Both the position numbers and the translations under genes were made by a program. A stretch of DNA of 64,000 bases from CAKZLS01 sp963786305 (GTDB taxonomy: Bacteria; Pseudomonadota; Alphaproteobacteria; Rhodospirillales; Defluviicoccaceae), in NCBI GenBank assembly GCA_963786305.1, contig CAWAYL010000008.1, positions 310,001-374,000 of the forward strand. Reading direction: 5' to 3'. Of the stretch, positions 38,994 to 48,674 are shown in pieces. Numbering within the stretch: position 1 is the stretch's first letter; every line of letters begins with the position of its first letter. The notes beneath the pieces are model-generated. The model ran no database searches. It worked only from the letters and a program-made list of their open reading frames with translations, and had not been told where the DNA came from.

Positions 38994-39007
38994 CGTTTAC
39001 GTAAACG
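38994..39007. promoter_or_regulatory. Perfect 14-bp palindrome CGTTTACGTAAACG (LiuR-like operator)
   Basis: The palindrome sits inside AGTTTACGTTTACGTAAACG, 131 bases before the icmF start, in the divergent metY/icmF gap. From memory, the MerR-family regulator LiuR, which controls branched-chain amino acid degradation in proteobacteria, binds a motif close to TTTACGTTTACGTAAA. Isobutyryl-CoA comes from valine, so the placement is functionally sensible. Confidence 0.5.
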
Positions 39008-39137
39008 GAAACAGAATACCGTGCCTGCGACATTGAGGCTCCGAGCGCAGACAGCCGAGTCTAAGTGCTTGTATGAACGAACTGATGAGAGGAGTGGTTG
39101 GTCGTGCCCGACGATACCGTGATTCACCCCGCCAACA

Positions 39138-42100
39138 ATGAGTTCTTCCGCCGGGACTGCCTATCGACCGCGTCATCCCGTCCGATTTGTGACGGCCGCG
39201 AGCCTGTTCGACGGTCACGACGCCTCCATCAACATCATCCGCCGCATCTTGCAGTCGTCGGGCACCGAAGTTATCCACTTAGGTCATAATCGTTCGGTTG
39301 ATGAGGTCGTGACAGCGGCAGTGCAAGAGGACGTCCAAGGCATTGCAGTCAGTTCCTATCAAGGTGGGCACATCGAATATTTCGAGTACATGCTCGATCT
39401 GTTGCGCGAGCGGGGCGGCGGCGAGATCAGGGTGTTCGGCGGCGGCGGCGGCGTTATCGTCCGCGAAGAGGTGGAAGGGCTCCATGCGCATGGCGTGAGC
39501 CGGATCTACTCGCCCGACGACGGCCGCACCTTGGGCTTGCAGGGAATCATCGACGACATGATCCGGCGCGCCGATTTCGACCCGTGCGCCGACCTGTCGC
39601 TGGACCTTGAGCGGCTCGCGGCCGGGAATACCCGTCATCTCGCGCAAATTATGACGGCGATGCAGAACGGTACCCTCGGCCCATCCGAGCGTGACGCGAT
39701 CCACGCCCTGGCTGGCAGTCGAGACGGGGTGCCGGTCATGGGGGTGACCGGCACCGGCGGGGCCGGCAAGTCGTCGCTGACGGACGAGATCATCCGTCGC
39801 TTTCGGCTGTACAGCGACGAGCCGAGGATCGCCGTCATCGCCATCGATCCGACGCGGCGGCGGACGGGCGGGGCGTTGCTGGGCGACCGTATTCGGATGA
39901 ATGCAATCTCGGCGCCCAATGTCTTCATGCGCTCGGTCGCCAACCGCGAAAGCGGGCAGGAAACGCCACCGGCGCTTCCCGATATGATCGCCGCCGTCAA
40001 GGCATGCGGGTTCGATTTGGTTATCGTCGAGACCCCGGGCATCGGTCAGGGGGACGCGGGCATCGTCCCCCACGTGGACCTGTCGGTCTACGTCATGAGC
40101 CCGGAGTTCGGCGCTCCCAGCCAGTTGGAAAAAATCGACATGCTCGATTTTGCCGACATTGTCGTAATCAATAAGTTCGACCGCCAGGGCGCCGACGACG
40201 CGTTGCGCGACGTGGCGAAGCAAATGCAGCGGAATCGCGAGGCCTTCGAAGTCTCGGCATCGGACATGCCGGTTTTCGGGACCATCGCGTCTCGCTTCAA
40301 CGACGCCGGCGTCACCGCCGTTTACGCGGAGTTAATCCGCCAGTTCAATGAGCGGACCCTCGGCCGTTGGGAAACCCGCCTCGAACCCGTTGCGATCAGA
40401 ACATCGGAGAGCGGGGCTGGTATCGTGCCCGGGCATCGCCGGCGCTATCTCGCGGAGGTCGCTCAAACGGTGCGAGACTATCACAAGACAATCGCCGAAC
40501 AGGTCGGCATTGCCCGCGAACGCCAGTCCCTGCGCGAAACCAAACGGATGCTGGAGGAGTGCGGAGACCGAACCGCTGATGTTGAGCGCCTCCTGGACGC
40601 GCGAGAGCAGCAGTTCCATCCGAACTGCCGCGCGCTGCTGGAAATGTGGCCGACCGTACGCGAGGCATATTCTCGTGACGAGTACGTTGTTCGTATGCGG
40701 GACCGCGAGGTCAAAACCAGCCTTGTCCACACGACCTTGTCGGGGAGCCGGATACCGAAAGTGGCGCTTCCGACATACCAAGATGATGGCGAACTCCTCA
40801 AATGGCTGCTTAAGGAGAATCTGCCCGGGCAGTTTCCCTACACCGCCGGCGTGTTCGCCTTCAAGCGCGAGGGAGAGGATCCCACCCGGATGTTTGCCGG
40901 AGAGGGCGACGCGCTCCGCACCAACGCGCGGTTCAAATATCTGTCCAAGCACGCGGACGCCAAGCGACTGTCTACCGCTTTCGACTCGGTGACGCTTTAC
41001 GGCTATGACCCGGACGAACGACCCGACATCTATGGCAAGGTGGGAAATTCCGGCGTCTCCGTGGCGAGCCTGGACGACGTCCACACCCTCTACGACGGGT
41101 TCGATCTTTGCCATCCGACCACATCGGTTTCCATGACCATCAATGGGCCGGCGCCCTCGCTACTTGCCATGTTCTTCAACACGGCCATCGATCGGCAACT
41201 GACCCGCTTCGAGAGCGAAAACGGTCGCAAGCCCACCGAGGAGGAAAGCCAGAAAATCCGCGAGTGGGTCCTGGAAAATGTCCGCGGCACGGTTCAGGCG
41301 GACATCTTGAAAGAAGACCAGGGACAAAATACCTGCATCTTTTCCACCGAGTTCGCGCTGCGCATGATGGCGGACATCCAGGAGTACTTTGTCCGCCACC
41401 GGGTGCGGAATTTTTATTCGGTTTCGATCTCCGGATATCACATCGCCGAGGCCGGCGCCAATCCCATATCCCAACTCGCTTTCACGCTCGCCAACGGCTT
41501 TACGTATGTCGAAACCTATCTGGCGCGCGGCATGCACATCGACGCCTTCGGGCCCAACCTTTCGTTCTTCTTTTCGGCCGGCATGGACTCCGAGTATACG
41601 GTGATGGGACGCGTGGCCAGACGGATCTGGTCCACCGCCATGCGGTTCAAGTACGGCGCGAACGAACGCTCTCAGAAGCTCAAGTACCACACGCAAACGT
41701 CGGGCCGATCACTGCACGCTCAGGAATACAGCTTCAACGATATCCGAACAACGCTGCAGGCGTTGTTAGCGGTTTACGATAATACTAACAGCCTGCATAC
41801 CAATGCCTACGACGAGGCCATCACCACGCCGACGGAAGAAAGCGTGCGCCGGGCGCTCGCGATCCAGCTCATCATCAATCGCGAATGGGGTTTGGCGAAA
41901 AACGAGAACCCGAACCAGGGTTCTTTCATCATAGACGCGCTCACCGATCTCGTGGAGGAGGCGGTGCTTCAGGAATTCGAGCGATTGAGCGATCGTGGCG
42001 GAGTGCTCGGCGCCATGGAGACAGGCTACCAGCGAAGCCGCATTCAAGAGCAGTCGCTGCACTATGAACGGAAGAAACATGACGGCAGTTATCCCATAGT

Positions 42101-42380
42101 CGGAGTCAACACCTTCGTGAATCCGGATGGAGAGGTGCTTCCCACGCCCAATCTGGTGCGGTCGACTGATGAAGAAAAGCAGCGGCAACTGCACCGTTTG
42201 CGCGCCTTCCACCAGCGCAATGCCGGCTCGGCGGCTTCCATGGTGAAGCGCTTGCAAGACGCCGCCACAAGCGGCGACAACGTCTTCGAAGTGCTGATGG
42301 ACGCGGTGCGGGTGCTTTCGCTCGGGCAGATTACGCAAGCCCTTTTTGAGGTTGGCGGCCAGTACCGCCGGAGTATGTAA
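39138..42380 (+). CDS. icmF: Fused isobutyryl-CoA mutase (IcmF)
   Basis: A 1080-residue B12 enzyme interconverting isobutyryl-CoA and n-butyryl-CoA. The order of domains is the IcmF order: a B12-binding domain first (FDGHDASINIIRRIL), then a MeaI-like G-protein chaperone (P-loop GTGGAGKSS near residue 205, NKFD near 340), then the acyl-CoA mutase barrel (SGYHIAEAGANP, YVETYLARGMHIDAF, YHTQTSGRSLHAQEY, NENPNQGSF). The length is normal and the gene is intact. The start at 39138 follows an in-frame stop at 39120 and lacks a clear ribosome site. A LiuR-like palindrome lies upstream. Related substrates such as pivalyl-CoA are possible for this family. Confidence 0.93.
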   Translation: MSSSAGTAYRPRHPVRFVTAASLFDGHDASINIIRRILQSSGTEVIHLGHNRSVDEVVTAAVQEDVQGIAVSSYQGGHIEYFEYMLDLLRERGGGEIRVFGGGGGVIVREEVEGLHAHGVSRIYSPDDGRTLGLQGIIDDMIRRADFDPCADLSLDLERLAAGNTRHLAQIMTAMQNGTLGPSERDAIHALAGSRDGVPVMGVTGTGGAGKSSLTDEIIRRFRLYSDEPRIAVIAIDPTRRRTGGALLGDRIRMNAISAPNVFMRSVANRESGQETPPALPDMIAAVKACGFDLVIVETPGIGQGDAGIVPHVDLSVYVMSPEFGAPSQLEKIDMLDFADIVVINKFDRQGADDALRDVAKQMQRNREAFEVSASDMPVFGTIASRFNDAGVTAVYAELIRQFNERTLGRWETRLEPVAIRTSESGAGIVPGHRRRYLAEVAQTVRDYHKTIAEQVGIARERQSLRETKRMLEECGDRTADVERLLDAREQQFHPNCRALLEMWPTVREAYSRDEYVVRMRDREVKTSLVHTTLSGSRIPKVALPTYQDDGELLKWLLKENLPGQFPYTAGVFAFKREGEDPTRMFAGEGDALRTNARFKYLSKHADAKRLSTAFDSVTLYGYDPDERPDIYGKVGNSGVSVASLDDVHTLYDGFDLCHPTTSVSMTINGPAPSLLAMFFNTAIDRQLTRFESENGRKPTEEESQKIREWVLENVRGTVQADILKEDQGQNTCIFSTEFALRMMADIQEYFVRHRVRNFYSVSISGYHIAEAGANPISQLAFTLANGFTYVETYLARGMHIDAFGPNLSFFFSAGMDSEYTVMGRVARRIWSTAMRFKYGANERSQKLKYHTQTSGRSLHAQEYSFNDIRTTLQALLAVYDNTNSLHTNAYDEAITTPTEESVRRALAIQLIINREWGLAKNENPNQGSFIIDALTDLVEEAVLQEFERLSDRGGVLGAMETGYQRSRIQEQSLHYERKKHDGSYPIVGVNTFVNPDGEVLPTPNLVRSTDEEKQRQLHRLRAFHQRNAGSAASMVKRLQDAATSGDNVFEVLMDAVRVLSLGQITQALFEVGGQYRRSM

Positions 42381-42454
42381 ATGCGTAGCGACCCCATTCG
42401 CGAGCCGCCTCAACCAAACCGTTACCCTTTTTAGCTACAGTTCCGGGTCCGACC

Positions 42455-43475
42455 ACCCTAGTAGATTGCCTGTCGCGGTGAGCTTGTCGGTTGCGAACGA
42501 CGTGGCGAGCCTGCCGATGGCCTATCGGCTTTATCTGCCCAAGACCTGGGCAAATGATGCGGAGCGGCGCCGGAAGGCCGGTATTCCCGAGGATGTGATT
42601 TTCAAGACCAAGCCGGAGATCGCGCTCGAGCAGATCACGGCGGCCCATGATGCCGGTGTCGCGCGCGGTGTGGTGCTGGCCGACGCCGGCTATGGCAACG
42701 ACACCAAGTTCCGAACCGCCGTTAGCGCGCTCGGCCTTGACTATGTGATGGGGGTGCTGGGCTCCATGAGCGTCTGGCCGCCGGACGAAGAGCCTCTGCG
42801 CCGAAGCCCAAGAGCGGGCGCGGCCGGCCGGGCTCGCGCTTGCGTCGCGATCAGGAGCATCAGCCGGTTTCGGCCAAGGAGCTGGCGATGAGCTTGAAGC
42901 CGCGGGCCTGGAAAAACATCACCTGGCGGGAAGGAACCAACGCACCGCTGGCTGGGCGCTTTGCGGCGACCCGCGTGCGCCCGGCACATCGCGACCACAA
43001 ACTCTCCGAGCCGCGTGCGCACGAATGGTTGCTCATCGAATGGCCGAAAGGTGAAGCCGAGCCGACCAAGTATTGGCTCGGCACCATGCCCAGGACCACC
43101 AAGCTTGCCGATCTGGTCGCCATGATCAAGCAGCGCTGGCGGGTCGAGCGGGACTACCAGGACCTCAAGCAGGAGCTCGGGCTCGGGCATTACGAGGGCC
43201 GGGGCTGGCGAGGCTTTCATCACCATGCCACGCTGTGCATTGCCGCATACGGATTTCTGATCTTCGAAAGGGAGACGATTCCCCCACGGGACCCGGCTGG
43301 CTCGCCAAACGCAAAGCGCTTGGCATTCCCAAAGATTACCGACCCAGAGGCTCTGCCGATCCGTCCAGAACGTCACGTCGCAAATTCAATTCCGACGGTG
43401 AGACGACGCCTCGCCGTCCTGCTGGCGCAAGCACAACAGAGATGCCCATGTTGTCGAAGGGGCCGGTCAGCCGTT
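42455..43475 (+). mobile_element. IS701-family remnant, 5'-truncated and frameshifted transposase
   Basis: The first frame reads PVAVSLSVANDVASLPMAYR and FKTKPEIALEQI, with the catalytic LADAGYGND. Near 42797 a base is missing and the second frame continues PKSGRGRPGSRLRRDQEHQ, RWRVERDYQDLKQELGLGHY (catalytic Glu) and GRGWRGFHHHATLC. The N-terminal part of the transposase is absent. It separates icmF from the second liv operon. Confidence 0.8.
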
Positions 43476-43488
43476 AGGAGGCGGTCCC

Positions 43489-43713
43489 GTGAGACTCCCG
43501 GCCCTGCGACGAGCACCGCCCGCCGCGTCAAACGACGTCCTGTTCGAATTTTATCGTGTGGGAATGAGCACCCGGGTCGTTGCCATTGACTCGGTCAGCA
43601 ATACCGAGGTCGTCATGGTGGGGGCTGCAGGATATAGCGAGCATGCACTGATGCGGCTTGCGGCAAGAAAGCTTGCGTATGTAGTGAAAAAGAAAACCTC
43701 TTCCTTAAAATAA
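43489..43713 (+). CDS. DUF6898-like small protein
   Basis: A 74-residue protein. GGAGG seven bases before the GTG at 43489 supports the start. The core DVLFEFYRVGMSTRVVAIDS, then EVVMVGAAGY and LMRLAARKLAYV, resembles the alphaproteobacterial DUF6898 family as I remember it. Function is unknown. The gene precedes a liv operon, but a hairpin separates it from livH. The first dozen residues could come from the neighbouring IS remnant. Confidence 0.55.
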   Translation: MRLPALRRAPPAASNDVLFEFYRVGMSTRVVAIDSVSNTEVVMVGAAGYSEHALMRLAARKLAYVVKKKTSSLK

Positions 43714-43720
43714 AGGTAGC

Positions 43721-43770
43721 AAATTCATAGCTGAATTTCGACTATGAATTTATAGCTTTCTCTTTTTCTC
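43721..43770 (+). terminator. Hairpin with T-rich tail after the DUF6898-like gene
   Basis: AAATTCATAG (43721-43730) and CTATGAATTT (43742-43751) are perfect complements with an 11-base loop. A pyrimidine-rich stretch CTTTCTCTTTTTCTC follows. The stem is AT-rich, so it would be a weak intrinsic terminator. Confidence 0.45.
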
Positions 43771-44050
43771 TTGACATAAGCTGGACCGAAGACGACACCA
43801 TGGAGCCTTGGAGTTGCCGTTCGGGTACGTGGTATCCGTAAAGGATTGCTCAGCTCCGTTGTGCCTCGTGGAGTCTATACTTGCAATAACATGACAACTG
43901 AATAAAACGATTCCGGGACCCAGACAGTTTCTTGGTGGGAATGTTTGTGATCGTCGGATTATTATTGAGCGCCGCTTGGTTCCTCCACAGCGGCGCGGGC
44001 TGAGCACGTAAACGTGGTGGAACACAGGACCTCGTATTGAAAGGTCGTTA
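43771..44050 (+). promoter_or_regulatory. Upstream region of the second liv operon
   Basis: TTGACA (43771-43776) is a perfect -35-like hexamer, but no good -10 box lies at the usual distance. No gene is seen in this 280-base gap. The livH ATG at 44051 is preceded by GAAAGGTCG. Confidence 0.3.
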
Positions 44051-44965
44051 ATGGCGTATTTCGTGGAACAACTCATCAACGGCCTCACGCTTGGGGCGAT
44101 CTACGGGTTGATCGCCATCGGTTACACCATGGTGTACGGCATTATTGGCATGATCAATTTTGCCCATGGCGAAATTTTCATGATCGGCTCCTTTATCTGC
44201 CTGATCAGCTTGATGGTCCTCGAACTCATGGGAATTACCTGGATTCCCCTTGCACTGCTAATCACCATGATCGTTGCCATGTTGTTGACGTCCATGTACG
44301 GGTGGACGCTAGAACGTGTGGCCTACCGCCCGCTTCGAGGATCGCCGCGACTGGCCGCCTTAATCACGGCGATTGGCATGTCGATTTTCTTGCAAAATTA
44401 CGTGCAGCTGTTGCAGGGAGCTCGCGTCAAGCCGATGCAGCCACTCATTTCAGGCGGCTTCGAGATCATGCAGAGCGGGGACTATATCGTGTCGCTCAGC
44501 TATCTCCGCCTATTCATTTGGATACTCACGCTAGTGTTGATGGTTGTGTTTACCTTGATCATCACCCGCACCGCGCTGGGACGGGCGCAGCGGGCCTGCG
44601 AACAAGACCGGGGCATGGCGGCGCTAATCGGCATTAACGTGGACAGGACGATCTCGCTGACCTTCGTGATGGGCGCGGCGCTGGCATCCGTGGCGGGAAT
44701 GATGTTTCTGCTGAGCTATGGCGTCATCGATTTCTTTATCGGATTTCTTGCCGGCATTAAGGCGTTCACGGCGGCGGTGCTGGGAGGGATCGGTTCTCTG
44801 CCGGGCGCTATGCTCGGCGGGCTGCTCATCGGCCTTATCGAGGCACTGTGGTCGGGGTATTTTACGGTCGAGTACAAAGACGTCGCGGCATTCGCGATCC
44901 TTGTTCTCGTGCTCATTTTCCGACCAACCGGGCTTCTCGGGAAGCCTGATATCGAAAAAGTATAA
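44051..44965 (+). CDS. livH: ABC transporter permease LivH (system 2)
   Basis: A 304-residue permease with GYTMVYGIIGMINFAHGEIF, the classic LivH opening, RACEQDRGMAALIGINVDRT as coupling loop and AVLGGIGSLPGAMLGG. It belongs to the canonical high-affinity branched-chain amino acid type and is more like the enteric LivH than the system 1 permease in this window. livM follows 14 bases downstream. Confidence 0.92.
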   Translation: MAYFVEQLINGLTLGAIYGLIAIGYTMVYGIIGMINFAHGEIFMIGSFICLISLMVLELMGITWIPLALLITMIVAMLLTSMYGWTLERVAYRPLRGSPRLAALITAIGMSIFLQNYVQLLQGARVKPMQPLISGGFEIMQSGDYIVSLSYLRLFIWILTLVLMVVFTLIITRTALGRAQRACEQDRGMAALIGINVDRTISLTFVMGAALASVAGMMFLLSYGVIDFFIGFLAGIKAFTAAVLGGIGSLPGAMLGGLLIGLIEALWSGYFTVEYKDVAAFAILVLVLIFRPTGLLGKPDIEKV

Positions 44966-44979
44966 GGCGAGAACGGCAA

Positions 44980-46617
44980 ATGACCGGTGCAACCACGCCC
45001 GCCGCCGATCACCGGCCACTGGATCCCGCGGCTGTGTTGAAAGAGTGCGGGCTCACTGCCCTGGTGATGTTTGCCTTAGCGGTGGGGATGGTCGCCTTCT
45101 ACACGCGAGACATTCCCGGCGGGCTCGAAATCGCAACCCGGTTCGGTGCCGTTGTGGCGCTGACCATTCTGGGGTTCTTTGGGCGCCTCGCCATCGTCTT
45201 GCTCCGCGAGGGCCGGCCGTTTCCAGTGCTGGTGATCGCCCTTCCCTTCACGTTGCTCATGCTGGCCGCTCTCCTCGCCGTGCATTTTTTCGATGCCGCG
45301 ACGGCCAAGACGCTCGAGGGCTATCTGCCCTTCGGCGATGTCGTCGTCAACTGGATCGTCGCCATCCTTGGAATCGTGTTTAGTCTTCGCGCCGTTTGGG
45401 CTTTGCGACACACCGGTGCGTCCAAGAAAACGGTGGTCGATCGGGACAAGGCGATGGATGCCTTCGCGGCCCGCGTCCAGCGGGCCTCGCGGTATCTCGG
45501 ACCGGTTCTCCTGGGAGTCGCCGTATTTTTTCCGGTTCTGGCGTTCGTATCCGACATGCCGTTCGTCCCCAAGGTCGATCGTCGACTGCTGGACATCGCC
45601 ATTCTCGTCGTGACCTACATCATGTTAGGCTGGGGCCTCAACATCGTTGTCGGCCTCGCCGGGCTGTTGGATCTGGGGTACGTGGCATTTTATGCCGTCG
45701 GTGCCTACAGTTATGCTCTGCTCGCCACGCACTACGACCTGGGTTTTTGGATTTGTCTGCCGTTTGCCGGGGCCATGGCGGCGACGGCGGGAATTATTCT
45801 GGGGTTCCCCGTGCTCCGGCTTCGAGGCGACTATCTGGCGATCGTCACACTCGGTTTCGGCGAAATGATCCGGGTAATCTTGCTCAACTGGTATGAGTTC
45901 ACCAACGGGCCCGACGGCATATCGGGCATTCCCCGCCCGACCTTCTTCGGCTTGCCGTTCACCCGATCGGCGGGGGACGGCGTGGAGACCTTTCACGGCT
46001 TCTTCGGCCTGGAATACTCGCCCATCGACCGCATCATCTTCATGTATTACGTCATCCTCGCTCTCGCATTGATCACCAATCTGTTCACGCTGAGGATACG
46101 CAAGCTTCCCATCGGCCGCGCCTGGGAAGCCCTGCGCGAAGACGAGATCGCGTGCCGGTCGCTCGGGATGAATGCCCGCAACACCAAGCTCACCGCGTTC
46201 TCCATCGGCGCCATGTTCGGAGGCTTCGCCGGATCATTCTTCGCGACCCGGCAGGGGTTCATCAGCCCCGAAAGCTTCACTTTCGTGGAGTTGGCGGTTA
46301 TTCTGGCCGTAGTTGTTCTTGGCGGATTTGGCAGCCAGATCGGAATTGTCTTGGCGGCGATCATTCTCATCGGCTTGCCGGAATTCTTCCGGGAACTCCA
46401 GCAATACCGGATGCTGGCGTTCGGCGCGGCGATGGTGCTGATCATGATTTGGCGGCCGGCTGGCCTATTGGCGCATCGCGAGCCGACGATCCGGCTCTCG
46501 CAAATGTCCGATAAGGCACCGCTGGCCAAGCCGATCTTCGGAGGTGGCGCGATGAGCGCGTCGCGAGCAACGGACCGGGGTCCACAAATGCGCCGTTGCT
46601 GGCAGTTGAGCACCTGA
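44980..46617 (+). CDS. livM: ABC transporter permease LivM (system 2, long form)
   Basis: The chain is 545 residues. The LivM core (NIVVGLAGLLDLGYVAFYAV; EALREDEIACRSLGMN) starts only after about 200 residues. The long N-terminal part holds three or four additional membrane helices, as in the enteric-type extended LivM. The core ends at MIWRPAGLLAHREPTIRL. The last 40 residues (from SQMSDKAPLAKP) overlap the presumed livG start and may not be native if a base is miscalled near 46565. Confidence 0.88.
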   Translation: MTGATTPAADHRPLDPAAVLKECGLTALVMFALAVGMVAFYTRDIPGGLEIATRFGAVVALTILGFFGRLAIVLLREGRPFPVLVIALPFTLLMLAALLAVHFFDAATAKTLEGYLPFGDVVVNWIVAILGIVFSLRAVWALRHTGASKKTVVDRDKAMDAFAARVQRASRYLGPVLLGVAVFFPVLAFVSDMPFVPKVDRRLLDIAILVVTYIMLGWGLNIVVGLAGLLDLGYVAFYAVGAYSYALLATHYDLGFWICLPFAGAMAATAGIILGFPVLRLRGDYLAIVTLGFGEMIRVILLNWYEFTNGPDGISGIPRPTFFGLPFTRSAGDGVETFHGFFGLEYSPIDRIIFMYYVILALALITNLFTLRIRKLPIGRAWEALREDEIACRSLGMNARNTKLTAFSIGAMFGGFAGSFFATRQGFISPESFTFVELAVILAVVVLGGFGSQIGIVLAAIILIGLPEFFRELQQYRMLAFGAAMVLIMIWRPAGLLAHREPTIRLSQMSDKAPLAKPIFGGGAMSASRATDRGPQMRRCWQLST

Positions 46618-47432
46618 CCATGCGGTTCGGCGGACTTGTCGCCATCGACGATGTCTCCTTCGACGCCGCCGACCGGCAAATCACCGCCATCATCGGACCG
46701 AACGGCGCTGGAAAGACGACGGTATTTAACTGTTTGACCGGTTTTTACAAACCAACGGTGGGGCGGCTCTCCCTCAACCATCCGAAGCGAGGCCGGTTCT
46801 TGCTGGAGCGCATGGAGGGCTATCAGATTCCGCAGCAGGCGCGGGTGGCTCGGACCTTCCAGAACATCCGGCTGTTCGCCCAAATGTCCGTGCTCGAGAA
46901 CCTGATTGTTGCCCAACACAACAAGCTGATGGACGCGTCGGCATTCACGTTCGCCGGATTGCTGGGTCTGCCGCGTTACCGCAAGGCGGAGGCGAAAGCC
47001 GTAGACTTGGCGCGATACTGGCTTGACCGCGTCGGGTTGACGGATCGAGCGGACGTGGACGCGGGTAACCTGCCTTATGGCGATCAGCGGCGCCTGGAAA
47101 TTGCGCGCTCCATGTGCACGGAGCCCGTCCTGCTCTGTCTCGACGAGCCGGCGGCGGGTCTCAATCCGAGAGAGTCGGCGCACCTCAACCGTTTGCTCAC
47201 CGACATTCGCGATGAGCACAACATCGGTTTGCTGCTGATCGAGCACGACATGAGCGTGGTGATGGAGATTTCCGATCACATCGTTGTTCTCGACTATGGA
47301 CGAAAGATCTCGGACGGAACGCCGTCGGAGGTGCGCAATGACCCCGCGGTCATCCGCGCTTATCTCGGCGAGGACGAAGACGACGAGCTGCCGCCGGAAG
47401 TGGCGCAAGACCTGGCATCGGAAACGAGGTGA
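46596..47432 (+). CDS. livG: ABC transporter ATPase LivG (system 2)
   Basis: About 278 residues with Walker A GPNGAGKTT, the LivG insert (NHPKRGRFLLERMEGYQIPQ), Walker B LLCLDEPAAGLNP and H-loop LIEHDMSVVM. The start is unclear. A TTG at 46596 or ATG at 46620 are in frame. An ATG at 46552 reading MSAS would join in frame as MSAS-SNGPGSTNAPLLAVEHL only after removing one net frame step, so a miscalled base there is likely. Confidence 0.85.
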   Translation: MLAVEHLTMRFGGLVAIDDVSFDAADRQITAIIGPNGAGKTTVFNCLTGFYKPTVGRLSLNHPKRGRFLLERMEGYQIPQQARVARTFQNIRLFAQMSVLENLIVAQHNKLMDASAFTFAGLLGLPRYRKAEAKAVDLARYWLDRVGLTDRADVDAGNLPYGDQRRLEIARSMCTEPVLLCLDEPAAGLNPRESAHLNRLLTDIRDEHNIGLLLIEHDMSVVMEISDHIVVLDYGRKISDGTPSEVRNDPAVIRAYLGEDEDDELPPEVAQDLASETR

Positions 47433-47436
47433 CCGC

Positions 47437-48158
47437 ATGCAACAAATGCTGACCGTTTCCGGGGTGCATACGTTCTACGGCAATATCGAGGCGCTTGAGA
47501 GGCGTCGACGTTGAAGTTAATGCCGGCGAGATAGTCTCTCTGATCGGGGCCAATGGCGCGGGCAAATCGACACTGCTCATGACGATTTGCGGCGATCCCG
47601 GCGCAACCCGCGGGAATGTCGTGTTCGACGGCACCAACATTACCAAGAAACCGACGCACGACATTATCACCTCGGGCATCGCTCAGTCCCCGGAAGGGCG
47701 ACGGATTTTTCCACGCATGACGGTGATGGAAAACCTTCAGATGGGCGCCACGACCGCCGACCCAAAATACTTCGCTGAGGATCTGGAGAAGGTTTTCGTC
47801 CTATTTCCTATCTTGAAGCAGCGTCAGACACAGAGGGGTGGAACGCTGTCGGGCGGCGAGCAACAAATGCTGGCGATTGGTCGCGCGCTGATGAGCCGGC
47901 CTCGGCTGTTGCTATTAGACGAACCCTCGCTGGGGCTTGCTCCCATGGTGGTGAAGCAGATCTTTAAGGTCATCAAAGAAATCAACACGGGAAGAACGCG
48001 TCACGGTGTTTCTCGTCGAACAGAACGCCTTTCACGCGCTCCGCTTGGCCCACCGCGGCTATGTTATGATCAACGGAAAAATCACCCTTTCGGGAACCGG
48101 CAAAGAACTGCTGGCCAATCCCGAAGTGCGGGCAGCCTACCTTGAAGGCGGACACTAA
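47437..48158 (+). pseudogene. livF: ABC transporter ATPase LivF (system 2), two frameshifts as read
   Basis: The gene starts at ATG 47437 after GAGG (MQQMLTVSGVHTFYGNIEAL). An extra base near 47500 must be dropped to continue GVDVEVNAGEIVSLIGANGA. Walker A GANGAGKST, signature LSGGEQQML and Walker B LLLLDEPSLG follow. Near 47993 a second extra base must go to read REERVTVFLVEQNAFHAL and end YLEGGH. Corrected length is about 239 residues, normal for LivF. Both indels are single insertions. Confidence 0.82.
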
Positions 48159-48163
48159 TTTAA

Positions 48164-48505
48164 ATGAGTAACTTTCTTGGCACCACTCCGTCGGTATTCA
48201 TCGGCGTTACCTGCATCATCATCGGTTTTGCCGCTTATATGACCGGCCAAGCAATGGCGAACACGTGGCGTCCAGTATGGTACCTTATCGGTTATGGCGC
48301 GTTGCTCGGCTTGGCTTCGCGTTTTCTTATTTTTTCTTTATTTGATGGGGACCTGTTCTCGTTGACGGGTTATCTGATCGATACGGCGGTTTTGATAGCC
48401 ATTGGCGGATTTGCATTTCGTCTAAATCGTGCGCGTAGGATGGTCAACCAGTACCCTTGGCTGTACGAGCGATCTGGCCTGTTTGGGTGGAAAACGCGAA
48501 ATTAA
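48164..48505 (+). CDS. DUF6867-like small membrane protein after livF
   Basis: A 113-residue protein with three or four membrane helices (GVTCIIIGFAAYMTGQAMA; LIGYGALLGLASRFLIFSLF; LIDTAVLIAIGGFAF) and the tail MVNQYPWLYERSGLFGW. I recall this as the DUF6867 family, which accompanies liv operons in alphaproteobacteria. It starts five bases after livF, so it is co-transcribed. A helper role for the LivHM permease is only an inference. Confidence 0.7.
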   Translation: MSNFLGTTPSVFIGVTCIIIGFAAYMTGQAMANTWRPVWYLIGYGALLGLASRFLIFSLFDGDLFSLTGYLIDTAVLIAIGGFAFRLNRARRMVNQYPWLYERSGLFGWKTRN

Positions 48506-48674
48506 CGCAGACTCAAAGAAGTTGAATTGCGAAACAAATAAATATTGTTACGTTTGTTTGCAATAGCGTAGCATTAAAGGGAATGAAATGGCCTTTGTCG
48601 TGAACGTCTACGGTGATTGCCGATGCTGACGAAGATCGTAAGACGCAATTGTTAAATGGCAAGGAGAAACCACT

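Noticed and set aside
38408..39127. A 239-codon minus-strand frame overlapping metY
   Set aside because: It is an out-of-frame shadow of metY; the PLP-enzyme frame has the motifs and the ribosome site.
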